NCBI GenBank assembly: GCA_019746135.1
Contig: JAIESI010000086.1
Location: 1 to 64,000 of the forward strand
Source of the DNA: Xanthobacteraceae bacterium
GTDB taxonomy: Bacteria; Pseudomonadota; Alphaproteobacteria; Rhizobiales; Xanthobacteraceae
DNA: 64,000 nt
Reading direction: 5' to 3'
The notes beneath the pieces were generated by a model, which saw nothing but the letters and a program-made list of their open reading frames with translations, ran no database searches and was not told the origin of the DNA. The position numbers and the translations under genes were made by a program. Shown here piece by piece: positions 49,246 to 58,052 of this stretch. Numbering within the stretch: position 1 is the first letter of the stretch; every line of letters begins with the position of its first letter.

Positions 49246-50232
49246 TTAAGCCCGCGCCCCGATGCCGCGTGGCGGCGCTTCGACCCGGAACCCTCCGCCC
49301 GCTTCCGGCACAACCCGGCCTGATGCGGCGACGGCGGCCCAACGCGCGGTTGCTGCAGCGTCGGCGGCGGCAAAGAAATGCGCGGCAGTCCGCCCGAGCG
49401 TTCCTTGCGAAGCGGCCTCGGCGAGCGGCCGGATGATGCGGTCCGGGGTGCCGGCCGCAAGCAGATGTTTCGTCAGCCCTGCATGGCGGGTCAGCGACTG
49501 CGCCGTGGCGCCGACGCCGCAGCGGCGTGAGAGCCGAACAAGCGATGACAGGTCTGCCGGGCCCGCCATGCCGATGCGGACCGGGTTCTCGATGCCGAGC
49601 GCGCGGAGCCGCTTCACCCAGGCCAGAAGCGCGCCGGTGTCGAAGCAAAGCTGCGTGACGATGCTGGCGGACAACCCGGTCTGTCCGGCAGCTTCGATCT
49701 TGGCGGCGAGCGTCCGGTCGAGCACGTCCTGCGACAGCCTGGGATGGCCCTCCGGGTAGCCGGCCACGGCGATCTCGCGGATGCCCGCGCGTTGCAGGAG
49801 CCCACTCTCGATCAGTTCCAGCGCGCTGCCGAATGGGCCTTTCGCGTGATGGGCATCGCCGCCGACCACCAGCATGCGCCGCACGCCGGCCCAGCGCGCG
49901 AGCCGCGTCAGCATGTCCTCGAGCGCGGCGCGGCTTTCGACGTCGCGGGCGGCCAGATGCGGCACCGGCTCGAGCCCCTGCGCCCGCAGCCGCACCGCGG
50001 CTTCGATCGTCTCGGAATATGGACGCGCGGCAACCGCCGCGAGATGGACCTTGGCGCGCGGCGGCAGCGCCGATTTCAGCGCCGCGATCTGCTCGAAGCC
50101 CGGAGCCACCGCCCCGACCGAGAAGCCGCGCAGGAACCCCGCGATCTGCTGCGCGGCCGGGAGCTTGGCCTCGGACGCCGATGGCCGCGCCTTCGGACGC
50201 CCGAGCGCGATGACGGATGCCGTAACGGGCAT
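49246..50232 (-). CDS. Methylenetetrahydrofolate reductase-like (second MetF-family paralog)
   Basis: VPHLAARDVESRAALEDMLTRLARWAGVRRMLVVGGDAHHAKGPFGSALELIESGLLQRAGIREIAVAGYPEGHP...TQLCFDTGALLAWVKRLRALGIENPVRIGMAGP. Confidence 0.75.
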   Translation of the reverse strand: MPVTASVIALGRPKARPSASEAKLPAAQQIAGFLRGFSVGAVAPGFEQIAALKSALPPRAKVHLAAVAARPYSETIEAAVRLRAQGLEPVPHLAARDVESRAALEDMLTRLARWAGVRRMLVVGGDAHHAKGPFGSALELIESGLLQRAGIREIAVAGYPEGHPRLSQDVLDRTLAAKIEAAGQTGLSASIVTQLCFDTGALLAWVKRLRALGIENPVRIGMAGPADLSSLVRLSRRCGVGATAQSLTRHAGLTKHLLAAGTPDRIIRPLAEAASQGTLGRTAAHFFAAADAAATARWAAVAASGRVVPEAGGGFRVEAPPRGIGARA

Positions 50233-50248
50233 GGCCGCCGCCTGCCCG

Positions 50249-51719
50249 CTATTCGCGGCGTCTCGAGATCACGTAGGATTCGTCGATGAACCAGAGTCCG
50301 CCGTGCTTCTGCAGCACCTCGGCCGTGGCTTCGAGATAACGGCCGTCGGCGGCCGCTTCCGCCACCCGATGATCCTCGACCTGCGACACGTAGATCGCCG
50401 CGTTCCAGGCCGCAAACAGCGTCGAGGTGCCGATCGAGGATTCCTGGGTGATCTCGCTCGGCAGTGTGTGCATGTCGTAGCGGAACAGCGAACGGTTGTC
50501 GGCATAGGCGTTGAAGTTGAGGTCGCGGCCCGCAGGTCCAAGCTCGTGCTTCACCGCCTTCATGATCTGGTGGCGGTCGTGCAGGAACGGATTGTCGCCG
50601 GGCCAGACCCGCTGCACGACCTCGTGGCCGGGATCGTTGCCGTGCGAATGGATCGCGATCAGCCGGCCGCCCGGCCCGAGCGCGCGGGCGAGCGGGGCGA
50701 TCACGCGCTTGGCCTTGAAGTCGAGTGAGGCGCGCGCGCGGTACGGCTGCGAGGCGATGACGAGGTCGTAATTGGCGACCGCGCCGCCGGGCCTCGGGAT
50801 GATCGGATCGAGCAGGAACTTGTGGTCATCGCGGTAGATCACCAGCACCACCGGCCGCTCGTAGACCGGATTGCCGGTCTTGGGGCTCACCCCCGCCTTC
50901 CAGTTTTCGTTGAGGAACGGCACCAAGTCCGTGATCTGCTGCTCGAACTGATGCGCCGAGGTGCCGGTCAGCGCCACCTCGTGCCACACCATGCTGGAGG
51001 CCGCCGAGAGCGACTTCACATGCAGCCACGGCGCATCGGCATAAGCGAGGTTGGTCAGCACCAGCACTGTCGCCGGGTGTTCGGTGAAGCGGTCCGACAT
51101 CTTCTGCGTGGCAAGCCGCACGTCCTCGAGGCTGATCTCCTTGCCGACGATATAGAACGGCGTGTGCGGGAAGCGGTCGTGCATCGCCCGCATCGTCCGC
51201 AGCAGCACGGTGCCATCGCCGACGCCGGCGTCGAACAGCCGCAGCGCCGGCGGCCGCGGGTGGATGTTGGCAAGTTCCATCGAGACGCGGTGCGCCACCA
51301 CCCATTTCTCCGAGCAGGTGTTGACGAACAGCAGATACTTCTGGCGGTTGTCGAAGAAGCGGAAGTTGCGCTGCGGATCGGTGCCGCCGTTGCCGTCCTG
51401 GGAAAGACCTGAGTTGCCGGCCGGCATAGGCACCGGCATGATCGAAGGCGCGGGGCGGGGAGCGGCGGCCGGCGCGACCGTGCTTTCGAAGCCGCGGTCG
51501 AGCGCGCGGGGGATGATCGCCGGCCGCGCCACGACGTTGCGGTTCGTCGCCATGAAGCCGCGGATGCGGTCGAGCGTTTCGGTGGTGATGCGGCCGCCGT
51601 GGCGCAGCCGGCTTGCGAGCTTGCCGTCGTTCACCGCGCGGCGGCCGAAGGTGGATTCGGCAAGGCCGGTCTGGCGGCAATATTCGGAAATTTCCTGCAG
51701 CAGTTCCTGGGCATTCATG
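50249..51719 (-). CDS. N-terminal HTH-like domain + class I SAM-methyltransferase-like protein
   Basis: MNAQELLQEISEYCRQTGLAESTFGRRAVNDGKLASRLRHGGRITTETLDRIRGFMATN, then LRLFDAGVGDGTVLLRTMRAMHDRFPHTPFYIVGKEISLEDVRLATQKM and LGPGGRLIAIHSHGND. Confidence 0.68.
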
Positions 51720-51894
51720 ACGCCGCTCCCGTTTCGCTCCGGGCCCGCGCATGCCGGTTGACGCCGGCTTTCGGTTTGCTCCCGTCCGGCCCCAGGCACA
51801 AAGCCAGGACCGGCGTGGCTTCTCGCTGGTCGCGAGCACGCGGGCTTCTTCGTGGATGCGACCAATTCCCGCGAAACGGGTCAACCACAAATGA

Positions 51895-52094
51895 GCCCAC
51901 TCTTATAGTGGGCAATTATATGGGCGATTGCCCAAAATCGTAACCCGCTGATATAAAATAGACTATCTCAGGTGCTGCATTGCGGTGCGGACTTCGCGGT
52001 GCTGTTGGGCTGCCCCGTAGCCTTTGCGAGGCCTCGCTGCCCAACCATGTGGGCAGGATAAAGTCATTTGTAATCAGTGGCTTGGTTTGCCCAC
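51895..52094. promoter_or_regulatory. Cluster of eight TGGGC/GCCCA half-sites (four inverted pairs)
   Basis: Half-sites at 51895, 51909, 51921, 51930, 52016, 52039, 52050, 52089; longest pairs GCCCACT-5-AGTGGGC, GGGCAAT-10-ATTGCCC, GTTGGGC-18-GCCCAAC, GTGGGCA-32-TGCCCAC. Confidence 0.55.
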
Positions 52095-52250
52095 TGGGAG
52101 ATTTCGGGTATCAGGCTGCGGTTTCCATCCGCGATTTCGTCCACCGAATTCGATCGGCCTGTGCAGGTAGCGGACGCCTTGACGGTGCCAGGCCGTCAGC
52201 CGATCAAGCGCGATCGCCAAATCCACTATCCTTCATGCCGGATGGATGTC

Positions 52251-53057
52251 ATGCCGCGCTTCGCAGCCAACCTCGCTTATCTCTTCACCGAACGGCCGCT
52301 GCTCGAACGCTTCGGAGCGGCAGCCGTTGCGGGCTTCAAGGCGGTCGAATTGCAGTTCCCCTACGACCACGCGCCCTCGGCGGTCAAAGCCGAGCTCGAG
52401 CGACACGGGCTCGTGCAGCTCGGCCTCAACACCGCGGTCGGCGGGCGCGACGGCGATTCCGGCTTGGCTGCCGTACCGGGCCGCGAAAGCGAATGGGATG
52501 CGGTGTTCCGGCAGGCGCTCGACTACGCGGTGGCGATCGGCGGCAAGGCGATCCACTGCATGACCGGCAAGGTGCCGCCCGAGCAGCGGCCCGCGGCGGA
52601 GAAGACCTTCGTCGCCAATCTCACCCGCGCCGCCGACCTTGCGAAAGAGCAGGGCGTCACGCTGCTGATCGAGCCGATCAACACCCGCGACCGGCCGAAC
52701 TATTTTCTCAGTCGCGTGGAGCAGGCCGCCGACATCATCGCCAAAGTCGGCAAGCCGAACGTGAAGATCCAGTACGATTTCTATCACGTGCAGGTCACGA
52801 GCGGCGATCTGATCCGGCGCTTCGAGGCGCATCTGCCGCTGATCGGCCACGTGCAGATTGCGGCTGTGCCCTCGCGCGCCGAGCCCGACGAGGGCGAGAT
52901 CAACTATCCCGGCGTGTTCGAGGCGCTCGACACGCTCGGCTGGTCGGGCTGGACCGCCTGCGAATACCGGCCGCGGGCGCGCACCGAGGACGGGCTCGCC
53001 TGGGGGCGCAAATACGGCATCGGCGCTACCGGGCCGGAGAGACGCGCCCCGGAATGA
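52251..53057 (+). CDS. Hydroxypyruvate isomerase-family TIM-barrel protein
   Basis: MPRFAANLAYLFTERPLLERFGAAAVAGFKAVELQFPYDHAPSAVKAELERHGLVQLGLNT...LLIEPINTRDRPNYFLSRVEQAADIIAKVGKPNVKIQYDFYHVQ. Confidence 0.93.
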   Translation: MPRFAANLAYLFTERPLLERFGAAAVAGFKAVELQFPYDHAPSAVKAELERHGLVQLGLNTAVGGRDGDSGLAAVPGRESEWDAVFRQALDYAVAIGGKAIHCMTGKVPPEQRPAAEKTFVANLTRAADLAKEQGVTLLIEPINTRDRPNYFLSRVEQAADIIAKVGKPNVKIQYDFYHVQVTSGDLIRRFEAHLPLIGHVQIAAVPSRAEPDEGEINYPGVFEALDTLGWSGWTACEYRPRARTEDGLAWGRKYGIGATGPERRAPE

Positions 53058-53142
53058 CACAGTTTCCGGGCGTGGCGTTAACCATAAAAGCCCTTGGTTT
53101 GCCTTAGTTTGCGGCGGGAAAGACCGCTGCTAAGTTAACCAT

Positions 53143-53724
53143 ATGGCGTGGATCAGAAGGCGCCCGAAACCGGAAGAGGCGGCGGTTTCGGACGTGGCGC
53201 CGGGATCGCTCAAGGAGGCGGTCCGGCAGACCCGCATCGAAGTGGCCGAGCGGTCGGCGGTGGTGGTCGATCTGCGCGATGCGGAGCTTGCGCGGCTTGA
53301 GCTCCTCAACGAGGCACTCGATCCGCTGTTCAAGGACGTGCCGCCGGACGTCGACCTGTTCGACCGCGGCATCAGCCGGGGTGACGTGCCGCGGCTCTGG
53401 ATCGACGCCATCGCCCATGTGGTGATGGGGCGTGACAAGCGACGCTATCGCTTCGTGCAGGACACCCGCTATGGCCGCAAGGTGCTGGCGGAGTCGAACG
53501 AGATCGCCGACATCGTCAAGGCGGCGACGCACTACGTCGCGCTTCGCCTGATCGAGCGCGAGCGGGCGCTCGCCGCCGATACGTCCCCGGCGCTGGAGGC
53601 CGATGGCATGGCCGCCGGACGCGGCCGCTGGCGTACGGTGCAGATTTTTCTGCTCGGTCTTATCGTCGGCAGCTGTGCCGTGTTCGCAGTGCTGTGGGCT
53701 GCGGCCACGCGCCTGGCGGACTGA
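53143..53724 (+). CDS. Conserved hypothetical protein with C-terminal TM helix
   Basis: 193-aa ORF, C-terminal VQIFLLGLIVGSCAVFAVLWAAATRLAD; codon pattern consistent with coding. Confidence 0.7.
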   Translation: MAWIRRRPKPEEAAVSDVAPGSLKEAVRQTRIEVAERSAVVVDLRDAELARLELLNEALDPLFKDVPPDVDLFDRGISRGDVPRLWIDAIAHVVMGRDKRRYRFVQDTRYGRKVLAESNEIADIVKAATHYVALRLIERERALAADTSPALEADGMAAGRGRWRTVQIFLLGLIVGSCAVFAVLWAAATRLAD

Positions 53725-53730
53725 CCGTAT

Positions 53731-54615
53731 TCAGCCGAACAGCGGCTGCCTGCGCCTCTCGACAATTCGTCCGTCGTCCTTGTCGAAGCCGCGCACCACC
53801 AGCGTGCAGCGCCATGCGCCGGGCGCGCCGTCGATTTCATAGAGGTGATAGCCGGCCAGATCGTCGTGGTGCCGCCCCGGCGCAACCGACGCCGACGGCA
53901 CGCCGGCCACCGGAATGCGAAACTGCGGCCCCGGCAGCCAGGCGAGCGACGAGGTGTGATGGTGGCCATGCAGCACCAGCTCCGCGCCGTGCTGGCGCAG
54001 CACCTCGCGCACCGCTGCCGCGTCGCGCAGCCGGCGGAAGTGGTGCGCGCCGTCGACCGGCGGGTGGTGGATCAGCACCGTACGAAACGCCTGCTCGTGC
54101 CCGAGCGCCGAGAGCACATCGCCGAGCCGCTCGAGCTGCCCGCCGTGCAGGGCCCCGGTTGCAGCCAGCGGCGGTGTCGGCAGCGAGGTCGAGAGACCTA
54201 TGATCGCCAGCGGCCCGCGGCGGCGGACGAACGGAAAGCCGCCATGGTCGTCGCCGCACATGTATTCGGCCCAATGCTCGGCCGCGAAAGTTTCGGCCGA
54301 GCGCACATAGCAATCATGGTTGCCGGGCACGACCGTGACCTTGTCCGGGCCGCCGAGCGTCTCGATCCAGGCGCGTGCTGCGACAAATTCCTTGGCGAGC
54401 GACAGATTGGTGAGGTCGCCGGTCACCGCGATGTGGTCTGGGGTGTGCGCCTTGAGATCGGCGACGACCTTGGTCAGCATCTCCGTGCGATGGATCCTGC
54501 GTCGCTTGCGCAGCCAGTTGAGATAGCCGAGCCCTCGCTTGGAGAGGAGCTCCGGCGGAGTCGGCACTGGCAGCGGCGCGAGGTGAACGTCGGAGAGATG
54601 CGCCAAGACAAACAT
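53731..54615 (-). CDS. Metallophosphoesterase (calcineurin-like)
   Basis: MFVLAHLSDVHLAP...DHIAVTGDLTNLSLAKEF...VTVVPGNHDCY...VLIHHPPV...LVLHGHHH. Confidence 0.95.
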   Translation of the reverse strand: MFVLAHLSDVHLAPLPVPTPPELLSKRGLGYLNWLRKRRRIHRTEMLTKVVADLKAHTPDHIAVTGDLTNLSLAKEFVAARAWIETLGGPDKVTVVPGNHDCYVRSAETFAAEHWAEYMCGDDHGGFPFVRRRGPLAIIGLSTSLPTPPLAATGALHGGQLERLGDVLSALGHEQAFRTVLIHHPPVDGAHHFRRLRDAAAVREVLRQHGAELVLHGHHHTSSLAWLPGPQFRIPVAGVPSASVAPGRHHDDLAGYHLYEIDGAPGAWRCTLVVRGFDKDDGRIVERRRQPLFG

Positions 54616-54628
54616 TGCGAGCCGAACA

Positions 54629-55612
54629 TTACGAACTGCCGATCAATATCCCGGCGAGGAACACCAGTGCGCCGCCGACCATGACCTGAAACGCGGCGGA
54701 GAGAAGCGGCGTGTCCATGTAACGATGGCGTATCCAGGAAATGACGGCAAGCTCGATCACCACCACGGCAATCGCCACCACGGTCGCAGTCCAGAAGGCC
54801 GGAATGAGATAGGGCAGGGTGTGGCCGAGCCCGCCGATCGCGGTCATCAGCCCGCAGACCGAGCCGCGCAGCCACGGGGTACCGCGGCCGGTGAGCGAGC
54901 CGTCGTCGGACAGCGCCTCGGCAAATCCCATCGAGATGCCGGCACCGACCGAGGCCGCAAGCCCGACCAGGAACGTCTCCCAGGTGTTGTGCGTGGCAAA
55001 CGCCGCGGCAAACAGCGGCGCAAGCGTCGACACCGAGCCGTCCATCAGGCCGGCAAGCCCCGGCTGCACATACTGCAGCACGAACATGCGGCGCTGGGTT
55101 TCGTCCTCCTTGGCGCGCGCGTCCTTGGTGAGGATGGTTTCGCCGAGCTTGTGGGCGAGGCTCTCGTGCTCGGCTTCGATTTCGGCGAGCTCGGTGAGGA
55201 GCCTGCGGACGGAGAGGTCGCGGGCGGTTTCGGATGCCTTGCGATAGAAGCGCTCGGCCTCGACCTCCATCGTCTCGGCAAACTTCCGCACCTCATCGAG
55301 GCCGAGCGGGCGCATCAGCCAGAGCGGCTTGGGATGCCGGATGAAGCCCTTCACGTCCTGGCGGCGGATCAGCGGCAGGTACTCGCCGAACTTGTCCCGG
55401 TACATGTCGAACAGCATGGTCCGGTGGCGGACTTCCTCGGCCGCCATCTCGTCGAACACTTTGGCGGAGGCGGGAAATGTGTCACGCAGGCCTTCGGCGA
55501 AGCCGCGGTAGATGCGGCTGTCCTCGTCCTCGCTGGTGATGGCGAGAGCAAGCACTTCCTGCTCGGAAAGATCGGCAAAGCGTTTCACAATGGCCTCGCT
55601 GGGGTCTCGCAA
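54629..55612 (-). CDS. mbfA: Ferritin-like + VIT1/CCC1 membrane protein (MbfA-type iron exporter)
   Basis: N-terminal erythrin-like ferritin domain (LALAITSEDEDSRIYRGFAEGLRDTFPASAKVFDEMAAEEVRHRTMLFDMYR), C-terminal VIT-like GLAGLMDGSVSTLAPLFAAAFATHNTWETFLVGLAASVGAGISMGFAEALSDDG. Confidence 0.9.
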   Translation of the reverse strand: MRDPSEAIVKRFADLSEQEVLALAITSEDEDSRIYRGFAEGLRDTFPASAKVFDEMAAEEVRHRTMLFDMYRDKFGEYLPLIRRQDVKGFIRHPKPLWLMRPLGLDEVRKFAETMEVEAERFYRKASETARDLSVRRLLTELAEIEAEHESLAHKLGETILTKDARAKEDETQRRMFVLQYVQPGLAGLMDGSVSTLAPLFAAAFATHNTWETFLVGLAASVGAGISMGFAEALSDDGSLTGRGTPWLRGSVCGLMTAIGGLGHTLPYLIPAFWTATVVAIAVVVIELAVISWIRHRYMDTPLLSAAFQVMVGGALVFLAGILIGSS

Positions 55613-55641
55613 GTTTGGGCTTAAGGGCTTGAAATCGTATA

Positions 55642-55656
55642 TTAGAATAATTCCAA
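55642..55656. promoter_or_regulatory. Irr-box/ICE-like inverted repeat upstream of mbfA
   Basis: TTAGAAT-A-ATTCCAA (one mismatch from a perfect inverted repeat), about 30 bp before the mbfA start codon. Confidence 0.6.
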
Positions 55657-55700
55657 AGAAGAAAGGGGCGGCCGGAACATGGCCGCCGCGCGTCGCGACG

Positions 55701-55730
55701 GGCGGCCATTGCTGGGGCGGCCATTGCTGG
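55701..55730. repeat. 15-bp tandem duplication (GGCGGCCATTGCTGG x2)
   Basis: Exact copies at 55701-55715 and 55716-55730, a degenerate third unit contains the NUDIX ATG. Confidence 0.85.
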
Positions 55731-55737
55731 GGTGGTC

Positions 55738-56211
55738 ATGTTCGGTGAGCTGCGCCGGCGCGTCTCGTTCAACCGGCTGGTGCACTTCTACTGGCGGTTC
55801 TCGCGCGGGCTGACGCTCGGCGTGCGGGCGCTGGTGCTCGATGCCGAGGGCCGGGTGTTCCTGATCAAGCACACCTACACCGGCGGCTGGCAGTTGCCGG
55901 GCGGCGGGGTGGAGGCGGGGGAGACCCTGCTCGAAGCCCTGGCGCGCGAGCTGCGCGAGGAGGGCAATATCGAAATCACCGGACCGCCGCAGCTGCACGG
56001 CGTGTTCTTTCATCCGCGGTTTTCAGTTCGCGATCATGTCACGATCTACATCGTGCGACAGTTCCGCCAGACCGCGGAGCCTCGGCCCAACCGCGAGATC
56101 GCCGCGCACGGCTTCTTCCCGCTCGACGCCTTGCCGCACGACACCACGTCCGGCACACGCGCACGCATCGCCGAGGCGCTCGACGGCAAACCTGTGTCAG
56201 AGCGGTGGTGA
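55738..56211 (+). CDS. NUDIX hydrolase
   Basis: GGWQLPGGGVEAGETLLEALARELREEGNIEI (Nudix box). Confidence 0.95.
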   Translation: MFGELRRRVSFNRLVHFYWRFSRGLTLGVRALVLDAEGRVFLIKHTYTGGWQLPGGGVEAGETLLEALARELREEGNIEITGPPQLHGVFFHPRFSVRDHVTIYIVRQFRQTAEPRPNREIAAHGFFPLDALPHDTTSGTRARIAEALDGKPVSERW

Positions 56212-56220
56212 TTGCCGCTC

Positions 56221-56312
56221 GTGTCCCGGACGCAGTGCAGCGCGAGCGTAGCGGAGCGGTGCACTGCTGATCCGGGCCCCCGGTTCGTTCGTGTGCATAG
56301 CGCCCGGGACAC
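56221..56312. repeat. Intergenic palindromic repeat, family B copy 3
   Basis: GTGTCCCGG...CCGGGACAC termini. Confidence 0.78.
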
Positions 56313-56335
56313 AAGCGGCGAGATTTCGCCAAATT

Positions 56336-57322
56336 TCAACTGACGAACCGGTCGCGGTCGTGCGGCGCGCCGAAGTCGAGCTCCGGGCCGAGCGGCACGA
56401 TGCCGGTCGGGTTCACTTTGCGCTGGCTGCCGTAGTAGTGCCGCTTGATGTGGTCGAGGCTCACCGTCTCGGCCACGCCCGGCGTCTGGTAGAGGTCGCG
56501 CAGGTAGTTCGACAGATTGGGATAATCCTCGATCCGCCGCAGGTTGCACTTGAAGTGGCTGTAGTAGACTGCGTCGAAGCGGACGAGCGTCGGAAACAGC
56601 CGCCAGTCGGCTTCGGTCATGCGCGCGCCGGCCGCGTAGCGCCGCCGCCCCAGCCGTCGCTCCATCTCGTCGAGCGCGGCAAAGACATTGCGGAACGCTT
56701 CCTCGTAGGCCTGCTGGGTGGTGGCGAAGCCCGTGCGATAGACGCCGTTGTTGATGTTGGCGTAGACCAGCTCGTTGACCGCGTCGATCTCGCTCCGCAA
56801 CTCCGCCGGACAGTAGTTGGTGCTCTCGTTGGTGAAGGCATCGAACGCCGAATTGAGCATCCGGATGATCTCGGACGACTCGTTGCTGACAATGGTCTTT
56901 CGCTTCTTGTCCCACAGCACCGGCACGCTGACCCGGCCGGTGTATTTCGGATCGGCGACCAGATAGATATCCGACATGCGCTGCTTGCCGTTCACCGCAT
57001 CGCCGCTCGAGCCCTCGGCCATGTCGAAGGTCCAGCCGTTCTCGCCCATGTGCCACGAGGTGACCGACATCGAGACGATGCCAGTGAGCTGCTTGAGCTG
57101 GCGGAGGATGATGGTGCGGTGCGCCCAGGGGCAGGCGAGCGAGACATAGAGATGGTAGCGGCCGGCCTCGGCCGGAAAGTCGCCGATGCCGGAGGGGCCC
57201 GGGCTGCCGTCGGGGGTGACCCAGTTGCGGAATTTGGTCGTGGGTCGGTTGAAGCGGCCATCCTTCATGCGGGCGGTGTCGAAGCTGTCGTCACGCCATA
57301 CCCCGTCGACCAGCAGTCCCAT
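56336..57322 (-). CDS. Glutathione S-transferase, glutathionyl-hydroquinone reductase type (YqjG/ECM4)
   Basis: YHLYVSLACPWAHRTIILRQLKQL...VPVLWDKKRKTIVSNESSEIIRMLNSAFD...LFPTLVRFDAVYYSHFKCNLRRIEDYPNLSNYLRDLYQ. Confidence 0.93.
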   Translation of the reverse strand: MGLLVDGVWRDDSFDTARMKDGRFNRPTTKFRNWVTPDGSPGPSGIGDFPAEAGRYHLYVSLACPWAHRTIILRQLKQLTGIVSMSVTSWHMGENGWTFDMAEGSSGDAVNGKQRMSDIYLVADPKYTGRVSVPVLWDKKRKTIVSNESSEIIRMLNSAFDAFTNESTNYCPAELRSEIDAVNELVYANINNGVYRTGFATTQQAYEEAFRNVFAALDEMERRLGRRRYAAGARMTEADWRLFPTLVRFDAVYYSHFKCNLRRIEDYPNLSNYLRDLYQTPGVAETVSLDHIKRHYYGSQRKVNPTGIVPLGPELDFGAPHDRDRFVS

Positions 57323-57434
57323 CCGTCTCTCCGTGCGTTTGGTCCAATGTACGGCTTTGCCTGGGCGGGCGACAGACATGGACCCGGCGCAAGACTGATG
57401 CTAAGCGGCCTTGGCTGGGGGGCATGACAAAACG

Positions 57435-57944
57435 ATGAACGACCTTTCCTTCACCATCCTCTCCGAGAGCCCGGACGATGCGGAGGCCATCGACCGGCTG
57501 AACGCGCGCACCTTCGGGCCCGGCCGGTTCGCCAAGTCGGCCTACCGGCTGCGCGAGGAGGTCGCGCATATCCCGGAGCTGTCGTTCACCGCCCGCGTCG
57601 GCACGCTGATGGTCGGCTCGGTGCGGCTGTCGCCGATCCTGGTCGGCGAGACCAGGGCGCTGCTGCTCGGGCCGCTGACCATCGAGCCGCCGTTCCGCGG
57701 CCGCGGCATCGGCCAGAAGCTGATCGCGCGAGCGCTGGAGGAGGCGAAGCGGAAAGGGCACCGCCTGGTGGTGCTGGTCGGCGACGAGCCCTACTACGGC
57801 CGGTCGGGCTTCAAGACGGCCGAGAAGGGCCGGATCACCATGCCCGGTCCGGCCGATCCGGCGCGCATTCTCGTGGCCGAGCTTCAGCCTGGCGCGTTCG
57901 ACGGCGTCAGCGGTGCGGTCCATCCAGACTGGCCGGCCGCTTAA
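57435..57944 (+). CDS. GNAT family N-acetyltransferase
   Basis: LLLGPLTIEPPFRGRGIGQKLIARALEEAKRKGHRLVVLVGDEPYYGRSGF. Confidence 0.92.
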   Translation: MNDLSFTILSESPDDAEAIDRLNARTFGPGRFAKSAYRLREEVAHIPELSFTARVGTLMVGSVRLSPILVGETRALLLGPLTIEPPFRGRGIGQKLIARALEEAKRKGHRLVVLVGDEPYYGRSGFKTAEKGRITMPGPADPARILVAELQPGAFDGVSGAVHPDWPAA

Positions 57945-58052
57945 GAAAAATTTCAGAAATATTTTGCGCGGCGGCGTGGGTTTTGCGCTTGCGCCCGTTG
58001 CGCCGGCCCGCCAAGGTTTGGCCGTTCTTTCGAACACTGGGGAATCACAGAA

